Shown: positions 37,524 to 47,216, counted from the stretch's first letter. The stretch is 64,000 nucleotides of DNA from Kaistia adipata DSM 17808 (GCF_000423225.1 NZ_KE383991.1:196217-260216), one strand, 5' to 3'. Numbers and translations: made by a program. Notes: a model not told the origin generated them from the sequence alone.

Positions 37524-38285
37524 TCAGCGCTTCCGCTTCACGACCCCATAGGCATAGACGCCGAAGACGCCGAGCAGCGCGACCGCGAGACCGTACCAGG
37601 TCACCACATATTGCAGGTGGTTGTTGGAGAAGGTGACGAGCGTCTCGCCGCCCTGCGGCAGGCCGCCCGGATTGGGCGTGGCGTCCGCGTCGATCGAGTA
37701 TGGCGCGACCTGATCCGCCGGCAGCCCCGCCGCGTCGGCGAAGCGGGCCGGCTCGCGGGCGAACCACTGGTTGGTCACGAGGTTGGGCGAGGCCTGGAAC
37801 CGGCCGGGCTGCTCCGGACGGCGCAGCAGGCCGGTGACGGTGACGCGGCCCTGCGGCTGGCCTTCGAGGCGCTTCGACGCATCCTTCGCGGCCTCGGGCA
37901 CGAAACCGCGATTGACGTAGACGATCCAGCCCTCATCGGTCCGCAGCGGCGTGAAGACGAACCAGCCGACGCCGCCAACCGGCCCGCGCGGCTGCATCAG
38001 GGCGCTGTAGAAATGCGCTTCCTTGTCGTTCAGCAGCGTCCCCGAGACGCTCACCGGGGTGTAGTCGGCCGCCGCCAGATCGAGCTTCGGCCAGTCCGCC
38101 GGCCCGGGCGCCGGGATCGGCGCGTCCTTCAGGCGACTGTCGACCTGGGCGATGAGCGCCTCCTTCCATTCCATGCGCCGCCACTGCCATGTGCCGAGCG
38201 AACAGAGGATCGCGAAGACGATGATCGTCGCGATAGTGGGCCAGATCAGCCTGCGGACGGAAGAGCGGTCGGACGTTTGGGTCAT
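37524..38285 (-). CDS. SURF1 family cytochrome oxidase assembly protein
   Basis: The 253-residue protein has two membrane segments, near residues 13-33 (IWPTIATIIVFAILCSLGTWQW) and near 225-245 (YGLAVALLGVFGVYAYG), flanking a large periplasmic domain with the family stretch VNRGFVP. SURF1 proteins help insert haem a into the oxidase. It is the last gene of the cox cluster, ten bases after DUF983. Confidence 0.95.
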   Translation of the reverse strand: MTQTSDRSSVRRLIWPTIATIIVFAILCSLGTWQWRRMEWKEALIAQVDSRLKDAPIPAPGPADWPKLDLAAADYTPVSVSGTLLNDKEAHFYSALMQPRGPVGGVGWFVFTPLRTDEGWIVYVNRGFVPEAAKDASKRLEGQPQGRVTVTGLLRRPEQPGRFQASPNLVTNQWFAREPARFADAAGLPADQVAPYSIDADATPNPGGLPQGGETLVTFSNNHLQYVVTWYGLAVALLGVFGVYAYGVVKRKR

Positions 38286-38295
38286 GGTGATCGGG

Positions 38296-38700
38296 TCAGC
38301 CCTGCTCGAGCCGCCCCTCCTCGGCCTTGTGCTTGTACTGGATCGCGATCATCAGCCCCTTCAGCGGCCTGAGCGTGCCGAGCCCGAGCACGACGATCAG
38401 CGGGATCCAGAGCAGCGCGTGCAGCCAAAAGGGCGGCTGGAAGGTGAACTCGACATAGAGCGCGAGGAACGCGACCACGAAGCCGACGATCAGCATGACG
38501 AAGACGGCGGGTCCGTCGCCGGCATCGCTGAAGGCGTAGTCGAGCCCGCAGTTCGAGCAGCCCGGCGCGAGCGCCAGGAAGCCGTTGAACAACCGTCCCT
38601 CGCCGCAGCGGGGGCAACGCCCGTGCAGGCCGGTGCTCGACGGCGAGAGCGGCGGATAGAGGGCCCTGTCGCGATGCGGATTCGGTTGGGTCGCGCTCAA
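38296..38700 (-). CDS. DUF983 zinc-ribbon membrane protein
   Basis: The 134-residue protein has an N-terminal zinc-ribbon (RCPRCGEGRLFNGF ... CSNCGLDY) and two or three membrane segments. This is DUF983, commonly found in cox operons of Rhizobiales and thought to be linked to oxidase assembly. The start is a TTG at 38700, supported by GGAGGAG six bases upstream. It follows a terminator-like hairpin, so its expression may depend on read-through. Confidence 0.85.
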   Translation of the reverse strand: MSATQPNPHRDRALYPPLSPSSTGLHGRCPRCGEGRLFNGFLALAPGCSNCGLDYAFSDAGDGPAVFVMLIVGFVVAFLALYVEFTFQPPFWLHALLWIPLIVVLGLGTLRPLKGLMIAIQYKHKAEEGRLEQG

Positions 38701-38732
38701 GATGGCTCCTCCATGGCGGCGAAATGGCCGCC

Positions 38733-38764
38733 GAAAAGACAACGGGCGGCCGAAGCCGCCCGTT
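38733..38764 (-). terminator. Hairpin with UUCG loop after ctaE
   Basis: On the minus strand AACGGGCGGC-TTCG-GCCGCCCGTT (38764-38741) is a perfect 10-bp stem with a stable UUCG loop, followed by GTCTTTTC. It lies between ctaE and DUF983-surf1. It could partly end the cox transcript or protect the upstream mRNA. Confidence 0.65.
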
Positions 38765-38781
38765 GATTGAATTGGCTCGGC

Positions 38782-39621
38782 TCAGGCGCCGTGCATCGGG
38801 GCGCCCCAGCCACCCCAGACGTAGATGGCGAAGAAGAGGAACAGCCAGACCACGTCGACGAAGTGCCAGTACCAGGCCGCCGCCTCCATGCCGAAATGCT
38901 CCTTCGGCGTGAACTGGCCGGCGATCGCCCGCAGCAGGCAGACGAGCAGGAAGATCGTCCCGACGAAGACGTGGAAGCCGTGGAAGCCGGTCGCCATGAA
39001 GAAGGTGGCGCCATAGATGTTGCCGCCGAACGAGAACGCCGCATGGGCATACTCATAGGCCTGGACGCAGGAGAAGATCACGCCCAGCACGACGGTCAGG
39101 ATCAGGCCCCACTTCAGGCCGTCGCGATCGTTGTGCAGCAGCGCGTGGTGCGCCCAGGTCAGCGTCGTGCCCGAGGTGAGCAGGATCAGCGTGTTGAGCA
39201 GCGGCAGGTGCCACGGGTCGAACACCTCGATGCCCTTCGGCGGCCAATGCCCGCCGGTGAACTCGTAGCGCGCGACGTTCTGCGCCTCGCTGGCGAACAG
39301 GCTGGCGTCGAAGAAGGCCCAGAACCAGGCCACGAAGAACATGACTTCCGAGGCGATGAACAGGATCATGCCGTAGCGCAGGTGCAGCTGCACGACCCGC
39401 GTGTGGTGGCCCTGCTGGCCCTCGGCGATGACGTCGGCCCACCACGCATACATGGTGTAGAGCGTGATCAGCAGGCCCGGCAGCATCCACAGCAGGCTGC
39501 CGCCATGCATGTAGACGACGCCGCCACCCGTCAGCGCGAACGCGCCAACCGAAGCCAGGAAGGGCCAGGGGCTGGGATTGACGAGATGGTAGTCGTGGTG
39601 CTTGGCGTGGGCCTCAGCCAT
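38782..39621 (-). CDS. ctaE: Cytochrome c oxidase subunit III
   Basis: The 279-residue membrane protein is subunit III of the aa3 oxidase, with seven predicted helices. Marks are MAEAHAKHHDYHLVNPSPWP at the start, SEVMFFVAWFWAFFDAS and HGFHVFVGTIFLLVCLLRA. It stabilises subunit I and the proton path. It follows ctaG by 21 bases. Confidence 0.97.
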   Translation of the reverse strand: MAEAHAKHHDYHLVNPSPWPFLASVGAFALTGGGVVYMHGGSLLWMLPGLLITLYTMYAWWADVIAEGQQGHHTRVVQLHLRYGMILFIASEVMFFVAWFWAFFDASLFASEAQNVARYEFTGGHWPPKGIEVFDPWHLPLLNTLILLTSGTTLTWAHHALLHNDRDGLKWGLILTVVLGVIFSCVQAYEYAHAAFSFGGNIYGATFFMATGFHGFHVFVGTIFLLVCLLRAIAGQFTPKEHFGMEAAAWYWHFVDVVWLFLFFAIYVWGGWGAPMHGA

Positions 39622-39642
39622 GGAGATGCTCCCCGGTCTTTC

Positions 39643-40239
39643 TTAAAGCGAACTTCCCTGAGCCTGCGTCTTGACCGCGGCGACGGGCGCCGGAGCCTCT
39701 TCGGAGCTCGGGAAGAAGGTGTAGGACAGAGTAATCGTGTCGATGAACCGCGCCTGCGCGTTCTCGTCGATCGCGGGATCGATGAAGAAGGTCACGGGCA
39801 TCTCGACGCGCTCGCCCGGCTTCAGCGTCTGCGAGGTGAAGCAGAAGCAGGCGATCTTGTTGAAATACTGCCCGGTCAGTTCCGGCGTGACGTTGAAGGT
39901 GGCGGTGCCGGTCGAGCTGCGATCGGTGCGGTTCTCGGCGACGAAATTGACCTGGTTGATCTCGCCGACCTTGACCTTGATCTGACGCTGCTCGGGCCGG
40001 AACGCCCAGCCGATGCCGTTGGCGACGTTGCCGTCGAAACGCACGGTGATGGTGCGATTGAGCTTCTTGTCCGGCGCCGCATCGGCGCGCACCGGGGTGC
40101 CGCCATAGCCGGTCACGCGGCAGAACATGTCGTAGAGCGGCACGGAGGCGAAGGCCGCGCCCAGCATGGTGAGAACGAACACGCCGCACGCGATGGCCGT
40201 CACGCCGTGAGAGCGCCCCCCTGGCTGCTGCTTGCTCAT
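39643..40239 (-). CDS. ctaG: Cytochrome c oxidase assembly protein CtaG/Cox11
   Basis: The 198-residue protein delivers copper to the CuB site of subunit I. It has one N-terminal membrane segment and the copper-binding IACFCFTSQTL motif. It lies between the small protein and ctaE, seven bases after the former. SCO1 and PCuAC for the CuA site are at 62-63 kb. Confidence 0.97.
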   Translation of the reverse strand: MSKQQPGGRSHGVTAIACGVFVLTMLGAAFASVPLYDMFCRVTGYGGTPVRADAAPDKKLNRTITVRFDGNVANGIGWAFRPEQRQIKVKVGEINQVNFVAENRTDRSSTGTATFNVTPELTGQYFNKIACFCFTSQTLKPGERVEMPVTFFIDPAIDENAQARFIDTITLSYTFFPSSEEAPAPVAAVKTQAQGSSL

Positions 40240-40246
40240 CCTATCC

Positions 40247-40405
40247 TCACAAAGGCCGGTTGGTGATCACGCCGGGACCCATCTTGACGATGGTCACGAC
40301 ATAGAACAGCACGACGAGCGCGACCAGCACCGCGGCGATCGCGATCGACCGAGCCCGCTGACGCTTCTTCTGTTCCGGAGTGAGACGCACGCCCTCGTCG
40401 CCCAT
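40247..40405 (-). CDS. Small single-pass membrane protein of the cox operon
   Basis: The 52-residue product has a charged N-terminus (QKKRQRARS) and one membrane segment (IAIAAVLVALVVLFYVVTI), ending in GPGVITNRPL. AAGGA lies seven bases before the ATG. A small protein at this site between ctaB and ctaG is common in Rhizobiales and sometimes labelled CoxF/CtaF-like. Its role is unproven; a link to oxidase assembly or stability is likely from the context. Confidence 0.8.
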   Translation of the reverse strand: MGDEGVRLTPEQKKRQRARSIAIAAVLVALVVLFYVVTIVKMGPGVITNRPL

Positions 40406-40416
40406 GCTGATGTCCT

Positions 40417-41358
40417 TCACGCCGCAAATCCCATCAAGCCAAGCGAGCGATCGACAAGCAGCAAGGCAAAGAGCAGGAAGAGATAGATGATCGAATAGCC
40501 GAACAGACGCCGCGCCGGCACCATGATCTTGTCGCTGTCGGGCATCCGGTAGACGCGCCAGGCCAGGATGACGAAGCCGACGCCGAGCGCCGCCGCGGCG
40601 ACGCCATAGGCGAAGGAGGCGAAGCCGAGGATCGTCGGCAGCACGGCGATCGGCGCCAGCAGCACCGAATAGATGAGGATCTGCTTGCGGGTCTCGGCCT
40701 GGCCGGAGACGACCGGCATCATCGGCACGCCGGCGCGCTGGTAGTCGTCCGACTTGAACAGCGCCAGCGCCCAGAAATGCGGCGGCGTCCACATGAAGAT
40801 GATCAGGAAGAGCACGAGGCTCTCGAGGCTGACCGTGCCCGTCACGGCCGCCCAGCCGACGACCGGCGGGAAGGCGCCGGCGGCGCCGCCGATGACGATG
40901 TTCTGCTGCGTCGAGCGCTTCAGCCACATCGAGTAGATGACGGCATAGAAGAAGATGGTGAAGGCGAGCAGCGCGCCGGCGGTGAAATTGACGAACAGAG
41001 CCAGCAGCACGACCGAGAAGCAGGCGAGCGTCAGCCCGAAGGCGAGCGCCTCTCCCTCGGTGATCTTGCCCATCGGGATCGGGCGGGACTGGGTCCGCTT
41101 CATCATCCGATCGATGTCGGCGTCGTACCACATGTTCAGCGCGCCGGAGGCGCCGGCGCCGATGGCGATGCAGAGCAGCGCCGTGAAACCGAGAACCGGA
41201 TGGATCGATCCGGGGGCCAGCATCATGCCGACGAACGCCGTGAAGATGACGAGCGACATCACGCGCGGCTTCAGCAGCGCGAGGTAGTCGGAGGGGCTAG
41301 CGAGATTGCCGGCCACAGCGTCGATCCGGTTCAGGTGCACATCAGACATTGCGGTCAC
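40417..41358 (-). CDS. ctaB: Protoheme IX farnesyltransferase (haem O synthase)
   Basis: The 313-residue membrane enzyme adds a farnesyl group to haem. It has the prenyltransferase motif [19 protein letters not shown] and about eight or nine helices. The start may be the GTG at 41358 (AGAG upstream) or the ATG at 41349. It lies between ctaD and the small membrane protein. Confidence 0.97.
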   Translation of the reverse strand: MTAMSDVHLNRIDAVAGNLASPSDYLALLKPRVMSLVIFTAFVGMMLAPGSIHPVLGFTALLCIAIGAGASGALNMWYDADIDRMMKRTQSRPIPMGKITEGEALAFGLTLACFSVVLLALFVNFTAGALLAFTIFFYAVIYSMWLKRSTQQNIVIGGAAGAFPPVVGWAAVTGTVSLESLVLFLIIFMWTPPHFWALALFKSDDYQRAGVPMMPVVSGQAETRKQILIYSVLLAPIAVLPTILGFASFAYGVAAAALGVGFVILAWRVYRMPDSDKIMVPARRLFGYSIIYLFLLFALLLVDRSLGLMGFAA

Positions 41359-41410
41359 TATTACTCTAAAAATCGGGGCCGGGACGCGTCCCGGCCCCTG
41401 TTAGTTGCGC

Positions 41411-43033
41411 TTAGTGCTTCACGTCACCGATGCGCGGCAGAACTTCCCACTGGTGGAAGGGCGGCGGCGACGACAGCTGCCACTCGAGCGTGGTCGCACC
41501 CGAGCCCCAGGGGTTGTTCGGCGCCGGGACCTTCTTCAGCAGGGCGTCGATGACGCCATAGAGGAAGATCAGCACGCCGCAGGCGGAGATATAGGAACCG
41601 ATCGACGACACGAAGTTCCAGCCCCAGAACGCGTCCGGATAGTCGACATAGCGACGCGGCATGCCGTCCAGGCCGAGGAAGTGCTGCGGGAAGAACACAA
41701 GGTTCACGCCGATGAACATCACCCAGAAGTGCAGCTTGGCGATGTTGTCGCTGTACATGTAGCCGAACATCTTCGGGAACCAGTAGTACCAGCCCGCGAA
41801 GATCGCGAAGACGGCGCCGAGCGACAGCACGTAGTGGAAGTGCGCCACCACGAAGTAGGTGTCGTGGAAGGAGCGGTCGAGGCCGGCATTGGCGAGCATG
41901 ACGCCCGTGACGCCGCCGACGGTGAACAGGAAGACGAAGCCAAGGGCCCAGAGCATCGGCGCCTTGAAGTCGATCGAGCCGCCCCACATCGTCGCGATCC
42001 ACGAGAAGATCTTGATGCCCGTCGGAACGGCGATGACCATCGTCGCGGCGACGAAATAGGCCTGCGTCTCGAAGGACAGACCCGTCGTGTACATGTGGTG
42101 CGCCCACACGATGAAGCCGACGACGCCGATCGCGACCATGGCGTAGGCCATGCCGATGTAGCCGAAGATCGGCTTCTTCGAGAAGGTCGAGATGATGTGG
42201 CTGATCATGCCGAAGCCGGGCAGGATCATGATGTACACTTCCGGGTGACCGAAGAACCAGAACAGGTGCTGGAACAGGATCGGGTCACCGCCGCCCTCGG
42301 GCTTGAAGAAGGTGGTGCCGAAGTTGCGGTCGGTCAGCAGCATGGTGATCGCGCCGGCGAGAACCGGGAGCGACAGCAGCAGCAGGAAGGCGGTCACGAG
42401 CACGGACCAAGCGAACAGCGGCATCTTGTGCAGCGTCATGCCCGGGGCGCGCATGTTGAAGATCGTGGTGATGAAGTTGATGGCGCCGAGGATCGACGAG
42501 ATGCCCGAGATGTGCAGCGCGAAGATCGCCAGGTCCATGGCCGGGCCGGGCTGGCCCTCGGGGCCGGAACCGGAGAACGGCGGGTAGATCGTCCAGCCGC
42601 CCGACGGGCCGTTATGGCCGGCGGCGCCCGGGACGAACAGCGCGATGATGAGCAGCAGCAGCGCCGGCGGCAGGAGCCAGAACGAGATGTTGTTCATGCG
42701 CGGGAACGCCATGTCCGGCGCGCCGATCATGATCGGCACCATCCAGTTGCCGAAGCCGCCAATCATAGCCGGCATGACCATGAAGAAGATCATGATCAGG
42801 CCGTGCGCCGTCGTGAACATGTTGAACACGTTCGGATTGTTGAAGATCTGCAGTCCGGGCTGCTGAAGCTCCAGACGAATGCCGACCGAGAGAGCGCCAC
42901 CGATGATACCCGCGCAGATCGCGAAGATCAGGTACATCGTGCCGATGTCTTTGTGGTTGGTCGAATAGACCCACCGACGCCAACCCGTCGGATGGTCGTG
43001 GTGGTCCGCAGCGTGTGCAGCACCCGTGGCCAT
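41411..43033 (-). CDS. ctaD: Cytochrome c oxidase subunit I
   Basis: The 540-residue subunit carries haem a, haem a3 and CuB. The haem a ligand lies in [20 protein letters not shown]. The [17 protein letters not shown] motif gives the CuB histidine and cross-linked tyrosine, [11 protein letters not shown] gives the other CuB histidines, and [12 protein letters not shown] holds the remaining haem ligands. The ATG at 43033 has GGGAG six bases upstream; an upstream ATG at 43051 is weaker. Confidence 0.98.
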   Translation of the reverse strand: MATGAAHAADHHDHPTGWRRWVYSTNHKDIGTMYLIFAICAGIIGGALSVGIRLELQQPGLQIFNNPNVFNMFTTAHGLIMIFFMVMPAMIGGFGNWMVPIMIGAPDMAFPRMNNISFWLLPPALLLLIIALFVPGAAGHNGPSGGWTIYPPFSGSGPEGQPGPAMDLAIFALHISGISSILGAINFITTIFNMRAPGMTLHKMPLFAWSVLVTAFLLLLSLPVLAGAITMLLTDRNFGTTFFKPEGGGDPILFQHLFWFFGHPEVYIMILPGFGMISHIISTFSKKPIFGYIGMAYAMVAIGVVGFIVWAHHMYTTGLSFETQAYFVAATMVIAVPTGIKIFSWIATMWGGSIDFKAPMLWALGFVFLFTVGGVTGVMLANAGLDRSFHDTYFVVAHFHYVLSLGAVFAIFAGWYYWFPKMFGYMYSDNIAKLHFWVMFIGVNLVFFPQHFLGLDGMPRRYVDYPDAFWGWNFVSSIGSYISACGVLIFLYGVIDALLKKVPAPNNPWGSGATTLEWQLSSPPPFHQWEVLPRIGDVKH

Positions 43034-43119
43034 GGCCTGCTCCCTTTTCATGTCCTACGGCATCACGGCGCAGAGCGCGCGCCGGAGCCGATCATCATCG
43101 ATCCTGTGAAGTGGCCACC

Positions 43120-44040
43120 TCAGCGGGCGGCCACCTCGACGGCGGCTTCCGAAGCCTGCGCGACCTTGTCCTGCGCCAGAGCGGCGGCGAGCGTCTTGTA
43201 GGCGCCCGGCAGATCGTCCTTGGCCTGCGCGGCCCAGGCCTTGAACTGCTCCGGCTTCACGACGCGGATAGCGATCGGCATGTAGGCATGGTTGATGCCG
43301 CAGAGCTCCGAGCACTGGCCGTAGTAAACACCCTCGCGCTCGGCGAGGAACCAGGTCTCGTTGAGGCGGCCCGGGACGGCGTCCAGCTTCAGGCCGAACG
43401 ACGGCATCGCGAACGAATGGATCACGTCGGCGCCGATGACCTGGAGGCGGACGACGGTGCCGACCGGAACGATCATCTCGTTGTCGACGGCGAGCAGGCG
43501 CGGCTGGTTGACCGGGTCGGTGCGATCCTTGTCCTCGAGCATGGTCGAGTCGAAGGCGATGCCGTCATTGTCCGGGTACTCGTAGTTCCAGTACCACTGC
43601 AGGCCGGTCGCCTTGATGGTCATCACCTTCTCCGGATCGTAGTCCTTGACGATACGGGCGGGGTCGGCCTGGGCGAACAGGAGCGAGAAGGACGGGACCG
43701 AGATGCCGATCAGGATGAGGATCGGCGCCAGCGTCCAGATCACCTCGATCATCGTGTTGTGCGAGGTCTTGGACGGAACCGGGTTCGCCTTCGCGTTGAA
43801 GCGGACGACGCAGTAGATGATCAGCGCCAGCACGACCACCACCACCAGCGCCATGACGATGGTGATGCCGGCGTTGAAGCGCTCGATCATCGCCTGGATC
43901 GGCGAAGCGGCGGTCTGCGACCACACCGCCCAGGGGGTCGGCTGGGCAGCTTGCGCGGCACCGGTGAGCCCGCCCAAAGTCGCAGCGGACGCCGTAGCCA
44001 TCGTCAAAATTGTTCCGAGACGCGTGATCGCCTTCGTCAC
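43120..44040 (-). CDS. ctaC: Cytochrome c oxidase subunit II
   Basis: The 306-residue subunit has a signal peptide (AQA cleavage near residue 32), two membrane helices and a periplasmic CuA domain. CuA ligands lie in HSFAMPSFG and GQCSELCGINHAYM. The GTG start at 44040 is chosen for GGGAG seven bases upstream and for the signal peptide that follows. The C-terminal 30 residues are Ala-rich and variable. It opens the cox operon. Confidence 0.97.
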   Translation of the reverse strand: MTKAITRLGTILTMATASAATLGGLTGAAQAAQPTPWAVWSQTAASPIQAMIERFNAGITIVMALVVVVVLALIIYCVVRFNAKANPVPSKTSHNTMIEVIWTLAPILILIGISVPSFSLLFAQADPARIVKDYDPEKVMTIKATGLQWYWNYEYPDNDGIAFDSTMLEDKDRTDPVNQPRLLAVDNEMIVPVGTVVRLQVIGADVIHSFAMPSFGLKLDAVPGRLNETWFLAEREGVYYGQCSELCGINHAYMPIAIRVVKPEQFKAWAAQAKDDLPGAYKTLAAALAQDKVAQASEAAVEVAAR

Positions 44041-44132
44041 GTGTTCACTCCCTATCCATGCCATTGCGGCATCGAAGCCGATCAGCGCAGCGAAGCTCGA
44101 GAAACCGCCTCCGTTGCGCCATTTTCCACAAC

Positions 44133-44138
44133 AGTATA
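44133..44138 (-). promoter_or_regulatory. Likely -10 element of the ctaC promoter in the 305-base divergent region
   Basis: TATACT on the minus strand (44138-44133) is a near-consensus -10, about 95 bases before the ctaC start. The matching -35 is poor. The rest of 44041-44345 holds no clear gene and would also contain the ialB promoter. A CCCCC/GGGGG hairpin lies near 44205-44230. Confidence 0.35.
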
Positions 44139-44345
44139 GGCCGATGTTAGTTTCTGCCATGCGCAGAGTTTGGAATCGGCCAAATATGGACCGAGACAAA
44201 CCACATGCCCCCTGTGCTCGCAACGGGGGATCGTGAGATGGGATGCGGCAAATCGCGCTCAGCGAAGCGCCCCGCAAGGGTTACTGCGCCGCACCTCGTC
44301 GTGCATGGATGTGCGACACATGTGAGAATCGAGGAGATCGCTCAG

Positions 44346-44885
44346 GTGAAGGTATTTCCGACCGCGCGTCGTGGCGCATTCCGGCCCCTGCGAATCGTCC
44401 AGGCGGGGCTGGCGGCCGCCGCGCTCGCCGCGCTGATGCCGGCGACGGCAGGCGCGCAGGGCGTCTCCAAGGGCATGCATGGCGACTGGGAAACCCGCTG
44501 CGACAAGCCGCCGGGGGCCCAGGGCGAAGTCTGCTCGATGATGCAGTTCGTCACCGCCGAGGACCGCGACAATGTCGGCCTGTCGGTGATCGTGCTGAAG
44601 ACGGCCGACAAGAAGGCCAAGGTCATGCGCGTGCTGGCGCCGCTCGGCGTGCTGCTGCCGTCCGGCCTCGGCCTCAAGATCGACCAGAACGAGATGGGCC
44701 GCGCCGGCTTCGTGCGCTGCCTCCCGGATGGCTGCCTCGCCGAGGTCATCCTCGACGACGAGTTGATCAAGAAGCTGCGTGACGGCAAGACGGCGACCTT
44801 CGTCATCTTCCAGACACCCGAGGAAGGTATCGGCATTCCGATCTCCCTCAACGGCTTCGGACCCGGCTTCGACGCCCTCCCCTAG
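44346..44885 (+). CDS. Invasion-associated locus B (IalB) family protein
   Basis: The 179-residue secreted protein has a signal peptide (AGLAAAALAALMPATAGAQG) and the IalB family pattern: HGDWETRCDKPPG, EVCSMMQFV, GLGLKIDQNE and VRCLPDGCLAEVI with four conserved cysteines. IalB was first described in Bartonella; in free-living species its role is unclear. The GTG start at 44346 has GAGGAG about nine bases upstream. It lies beside the cox operon as in relatives. Confidence 0.88.
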   Translation: MKVFPTARRGAFRPLRIVQAGLAAAALAALMPATAGAQGVSKGMHGDWETRCDKPPGAQGEVCSMMQFVTAEDRDNVGLSVIVLKTADKKAKVMRVLAPLGVLLPSGLGLKIDQNEMGRAGFVRCLPDGCLAEVILDDELIKKLRDGKTATFVIFQTPEEGIGIPISLNGFGPGFDALP

Positions 44886-44900
44886 GACTGGAAAGCACGC

Positions 44901-45512
44901 ATGGCCCGCATCGAGACGATGGAATCGCTGCGGGCCATCTATGGCGCGCCCAAGGGCCGTTCGGTCGCCAAGCAACTCGACCGCCTCGACCGGCACTGCC
45001 GGTCGTTCATCGCCCTCTCGCCCTTCGTGATCCTCGCGACCCAGGGCGCCGACGGCTTCGGCGACGCCACGCCGCGCGGCGATCATCCGGGCTTCGTCAC
45101 TGTCGCCGACGACACCACGCTGATCCTCCCGGACCGCGTCGGCAACAACCGGATCGACACGCTTTCCAACATCGTCGAGCGTCCCGGAATCGGCCTGATC
45201 TTCCTGATCCCCGGCGTCGACGAGACCTTGCGCGTGAACGGCACGGCGGTGATCGACGACGACCTGGCGCTGCGCAGCGCCCATATGGCGGAAGGCAGGA
45301 TCCCCGCCACCGTCCTCGTGGTGACGGTGCGGGAAGCCTATCTGCAATGCGCCAAGGCGCTGATGCGCTCGAAGCTATGGGCCGAGGAAAGCCGCGTCCC
45401 GCGCGATCGCCTGCCGACCATGGGCGAGATGCTCAAGGACCATACGCGCTCGCACGAGCAGGCCGAAACCCAGTCCGAGATGCTCGCCCGCTACGCCACG
45501 TCGCTGTACTGA
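44901..45512 (+). CDS. PPOX-class FMN flavoprotein
   Basis: The 203-residue protein matches the pyridoxamine 5'-phosphate oxidase-like FMN fold, in the group of MSMEG_1061-type enzymes: FIALSPFVILATQGADGFGDATPRG, LPDRVGNNRIDTLSNIVERP, GLIFLIPGVDETLRVNG. These bind FMN or F420 and reduce small molecules; the substrate is unknown. It follows ialB by 15 bases. Confidence 0.85.
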   Translation: MARIETMESLRAIYGAPKGRSVAKQLDRLDRHCRSFIALSPFVILATQGADGFGDATPRGDHPGFVTVADDTTLILPDRVGNNRIDTLSNIVERPGIGLIFLIPGVDETLRVNGTAVIDDDLALRSAHMAEGRIPATVLVVTVREAYLQCAKALMRSKLWAEESRVPRDRLPTMGEMLKDHTRSHEQAETQSEMLARYATSLY

Positions 45513-45584
45513 GCATGATTTAGGCCTGCCGCCGTCCCTGATGAGGGCGTCGCACGGCCTTCCGGCCGATCGACAGACACCGCC

Positions 45585-45690
45585 ATCATCCTGAGGCGCT
45601 TCGCGCGAGCGAAGCCTCGAAGGAGGATCCAGCGGCGCGCTCCCTGGACCCTCCTTCGAGGCCCGGCTACGCCGGGCACCTCAGGATGAT
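45585..45690. repeat. Dispersed palindromic repeat, copy A
   Basis: The element has perfect 12-base ends, ATCATCCTGAGG and CCTCAGGATGAT, and inner arms CCTCGAAGGAGG and CCTCCTTCGAGG. Between them are two stem-loops of different sequence: a CTTCGC type on the left and a CCCGGC type on the right. Copy B at 55789-55931 carries the same two stems in swapped order. It lies in the gap between the PPOX and aroA genes, in which no gene is seen. Confidence 0.8.
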
Positions 45691-45741
45691 GGTCGAGCTT
45701 TGGGAATGCAGCCTGGGCGGATCGTGCGCCGCCCGCCGCCG

Positions 45742-47010
45742 CTACTCGACGAGCTGGACGCCGAGGCTCTTCAGCGCTTCCCAATAGGTCGGGTAGGTCT
45801 TGGCGACGCAGCCGGGATCGAGAATCGTGATGCCGCCGATCTTCAGGCCGGCGAGCGCCAGGCTCATGGCGATGCGGTGATCCGAATAGGTCTCGATCCG
45901 CGTCGACAGAACCTGGCCGGCGAGCTTCGGATCCGAGGCGACGATCAGGTCATCCCCCTCCTCCGTGCCCAGACCGGGACGGATTCGCGACAGCTCCGTC
46001 GCCACGGCGGCGACACGGTCGCACTCCTTGACGCGCAGATTGGCGATGCCGACGAAGCGGACCGGCGTTTCGTTGAAGGCCGCCAGCACCGCGATGGTCG
46101 GGATCGCGTCCTGCATCTGCGAGCCGTCGATGACGGCCGGCAGGTGCGGAAACTGGGCGATCACCTCCCGCGCCTTGGCATCGGGCTGCGTGAAGGCATC
46201 CGAGGCGACACCGAGGTCGATCTTGCCGCCCGTCAGCACTTCAGCGGCCCAGAGATAGGTGGCGGCCGAGGCGTCCGGCTCGATGACGTAGTCGGTCGCG
46301 GTGTAGCCGGTCGGCTGCACGCGCCAGCTCGCGGCGTCGAGCTGCTCGACCGAGGCGCCAAAGGCACGCATCGCCGCGATGGTCAGGTCGACATAGCCGC
46401 GCGCGCCGATCTCGCTGCCGGTCAGCGCCACCTCGATCGGGCCGTTGCCGAAAGCGGCCGCCATCAGCAGCGCCGAAACGTACTGGCTCGAAAGCCCGCC
46501 GTCGATTTCCACGCGGCCGCTGCCGAAGGCGCCGTTGCCATGCACGATGACCGGCGGATAGCCGCTGGCGTCGGAGGCAGCGATGCCGATCGAGCGCAGC
46601 GCCTCGACGAGCGGGCCGATCGGACGCTTGCGCATATGCGCGTCGCCATCGACGACGACGGTGCCCTGCACCAGCGTCACCGCCGCGGTGAGGAAGCGCA
46701 TCGCCGTGCCGGCATTGCCGAGCGACAGCGGCGCCGCCGGCGCCTCGAGGCGGCCCGTGCTGGTGACGATGAAGCTGGTGTCGTCCGGCTCGTCGATGGT
46801 GACGCCCATGGCGCGCAGCGCCTCGGCCATCAGCTTGGTGTCGACGCTCTTCAGCGCGCCGGTGAGATGGCTGGTGCCCTTGGCGAGCGCCGCCAGCAGC
46901 AGCGCGCGATTGGTGATCGACTTGGATCCGGGCGGCGTGACGCGTCCGCTAAGCGGGCCGTCGACCGGCATGATCGTCAGTTCACTCTTGTCCAGGCCGA
47001 ATGCCGCCAT
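45742..47010 (-). CDS. aroA: 3-phosphoshikimate 1-carboxyvinyltransferase (EPSP synthase)
   Basis: The 422-residue enzyme condenses shikimate 3-phosphate with phosphoenolpyruvate in the aromatic pathway. Family marks are PGSKSITNRALLLAALAKG, LGNAGTAMRFLTAAV, the GGLSSQYVSALLMAAA stretch, and RVKECDR...ETYSDHRIAM. Its motifs are of class I type. The position that is Pro101 in E. coli (GNAGTAMRP) is Phe here. Rhizobiales often also have a class II aroA elsewhere. It converges with the PPOX gene across repeat A. Confidence 0.95.
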   Translation of the reverse strand: MAAFGLDKSELTIMPVDGPLSGRVTPPGSKSITNRALLLAALAKGTSHLTGALKSVDTKLMAEALRAMGVTIDEPDDTSFIVTSTGRLEAPAAPLSLGNAGTAMRFLTAAVTLVQGTVVVDGDAHMRKRPIGPLVEALRSIGIAASDASGYPPVIVHGNGAFGSGRVEIDGGLSSQYVSALLMAAAFGNGPIEVALTGSEIGARGYVDLTIAAMRAFGASVEQLDAASWRVQPTGYTATDYVIEPDASAATYLWAAEVLTGGKIDLGVASDAFTQPDAKAREVIAQFPHLPAVIDGSQMQDAIPTIAVLAAFNETPVRFVGIANLRVKECDRVAAVATELSRIRPGLGTEEGDDLIVASDPKLAGQVLSTRIETYSDHRIAMSLALAGLKIGGITILDPGCVAKTYPTYWEALKSLGVQLVE

Positions 47011-47216
47011 CGTCTTGTCCCTCGTGCTCCAGGCGATCGGGCGCGAGCGCTACGGGGCGTCCCTGCGGCCTTCGATCACAATTCGTTGTTCCGTGCCGCA
47101 GCGTATGGGCCATTCCGGGGCCTGATGGCAATGGGCAGCGCGTCCGGGCGCTCGACAAGTCGGGCTCGAAATATCAAGGTCGCGCCGAATCTGCAGCGCG
47201 AACCAGGGACCACACC

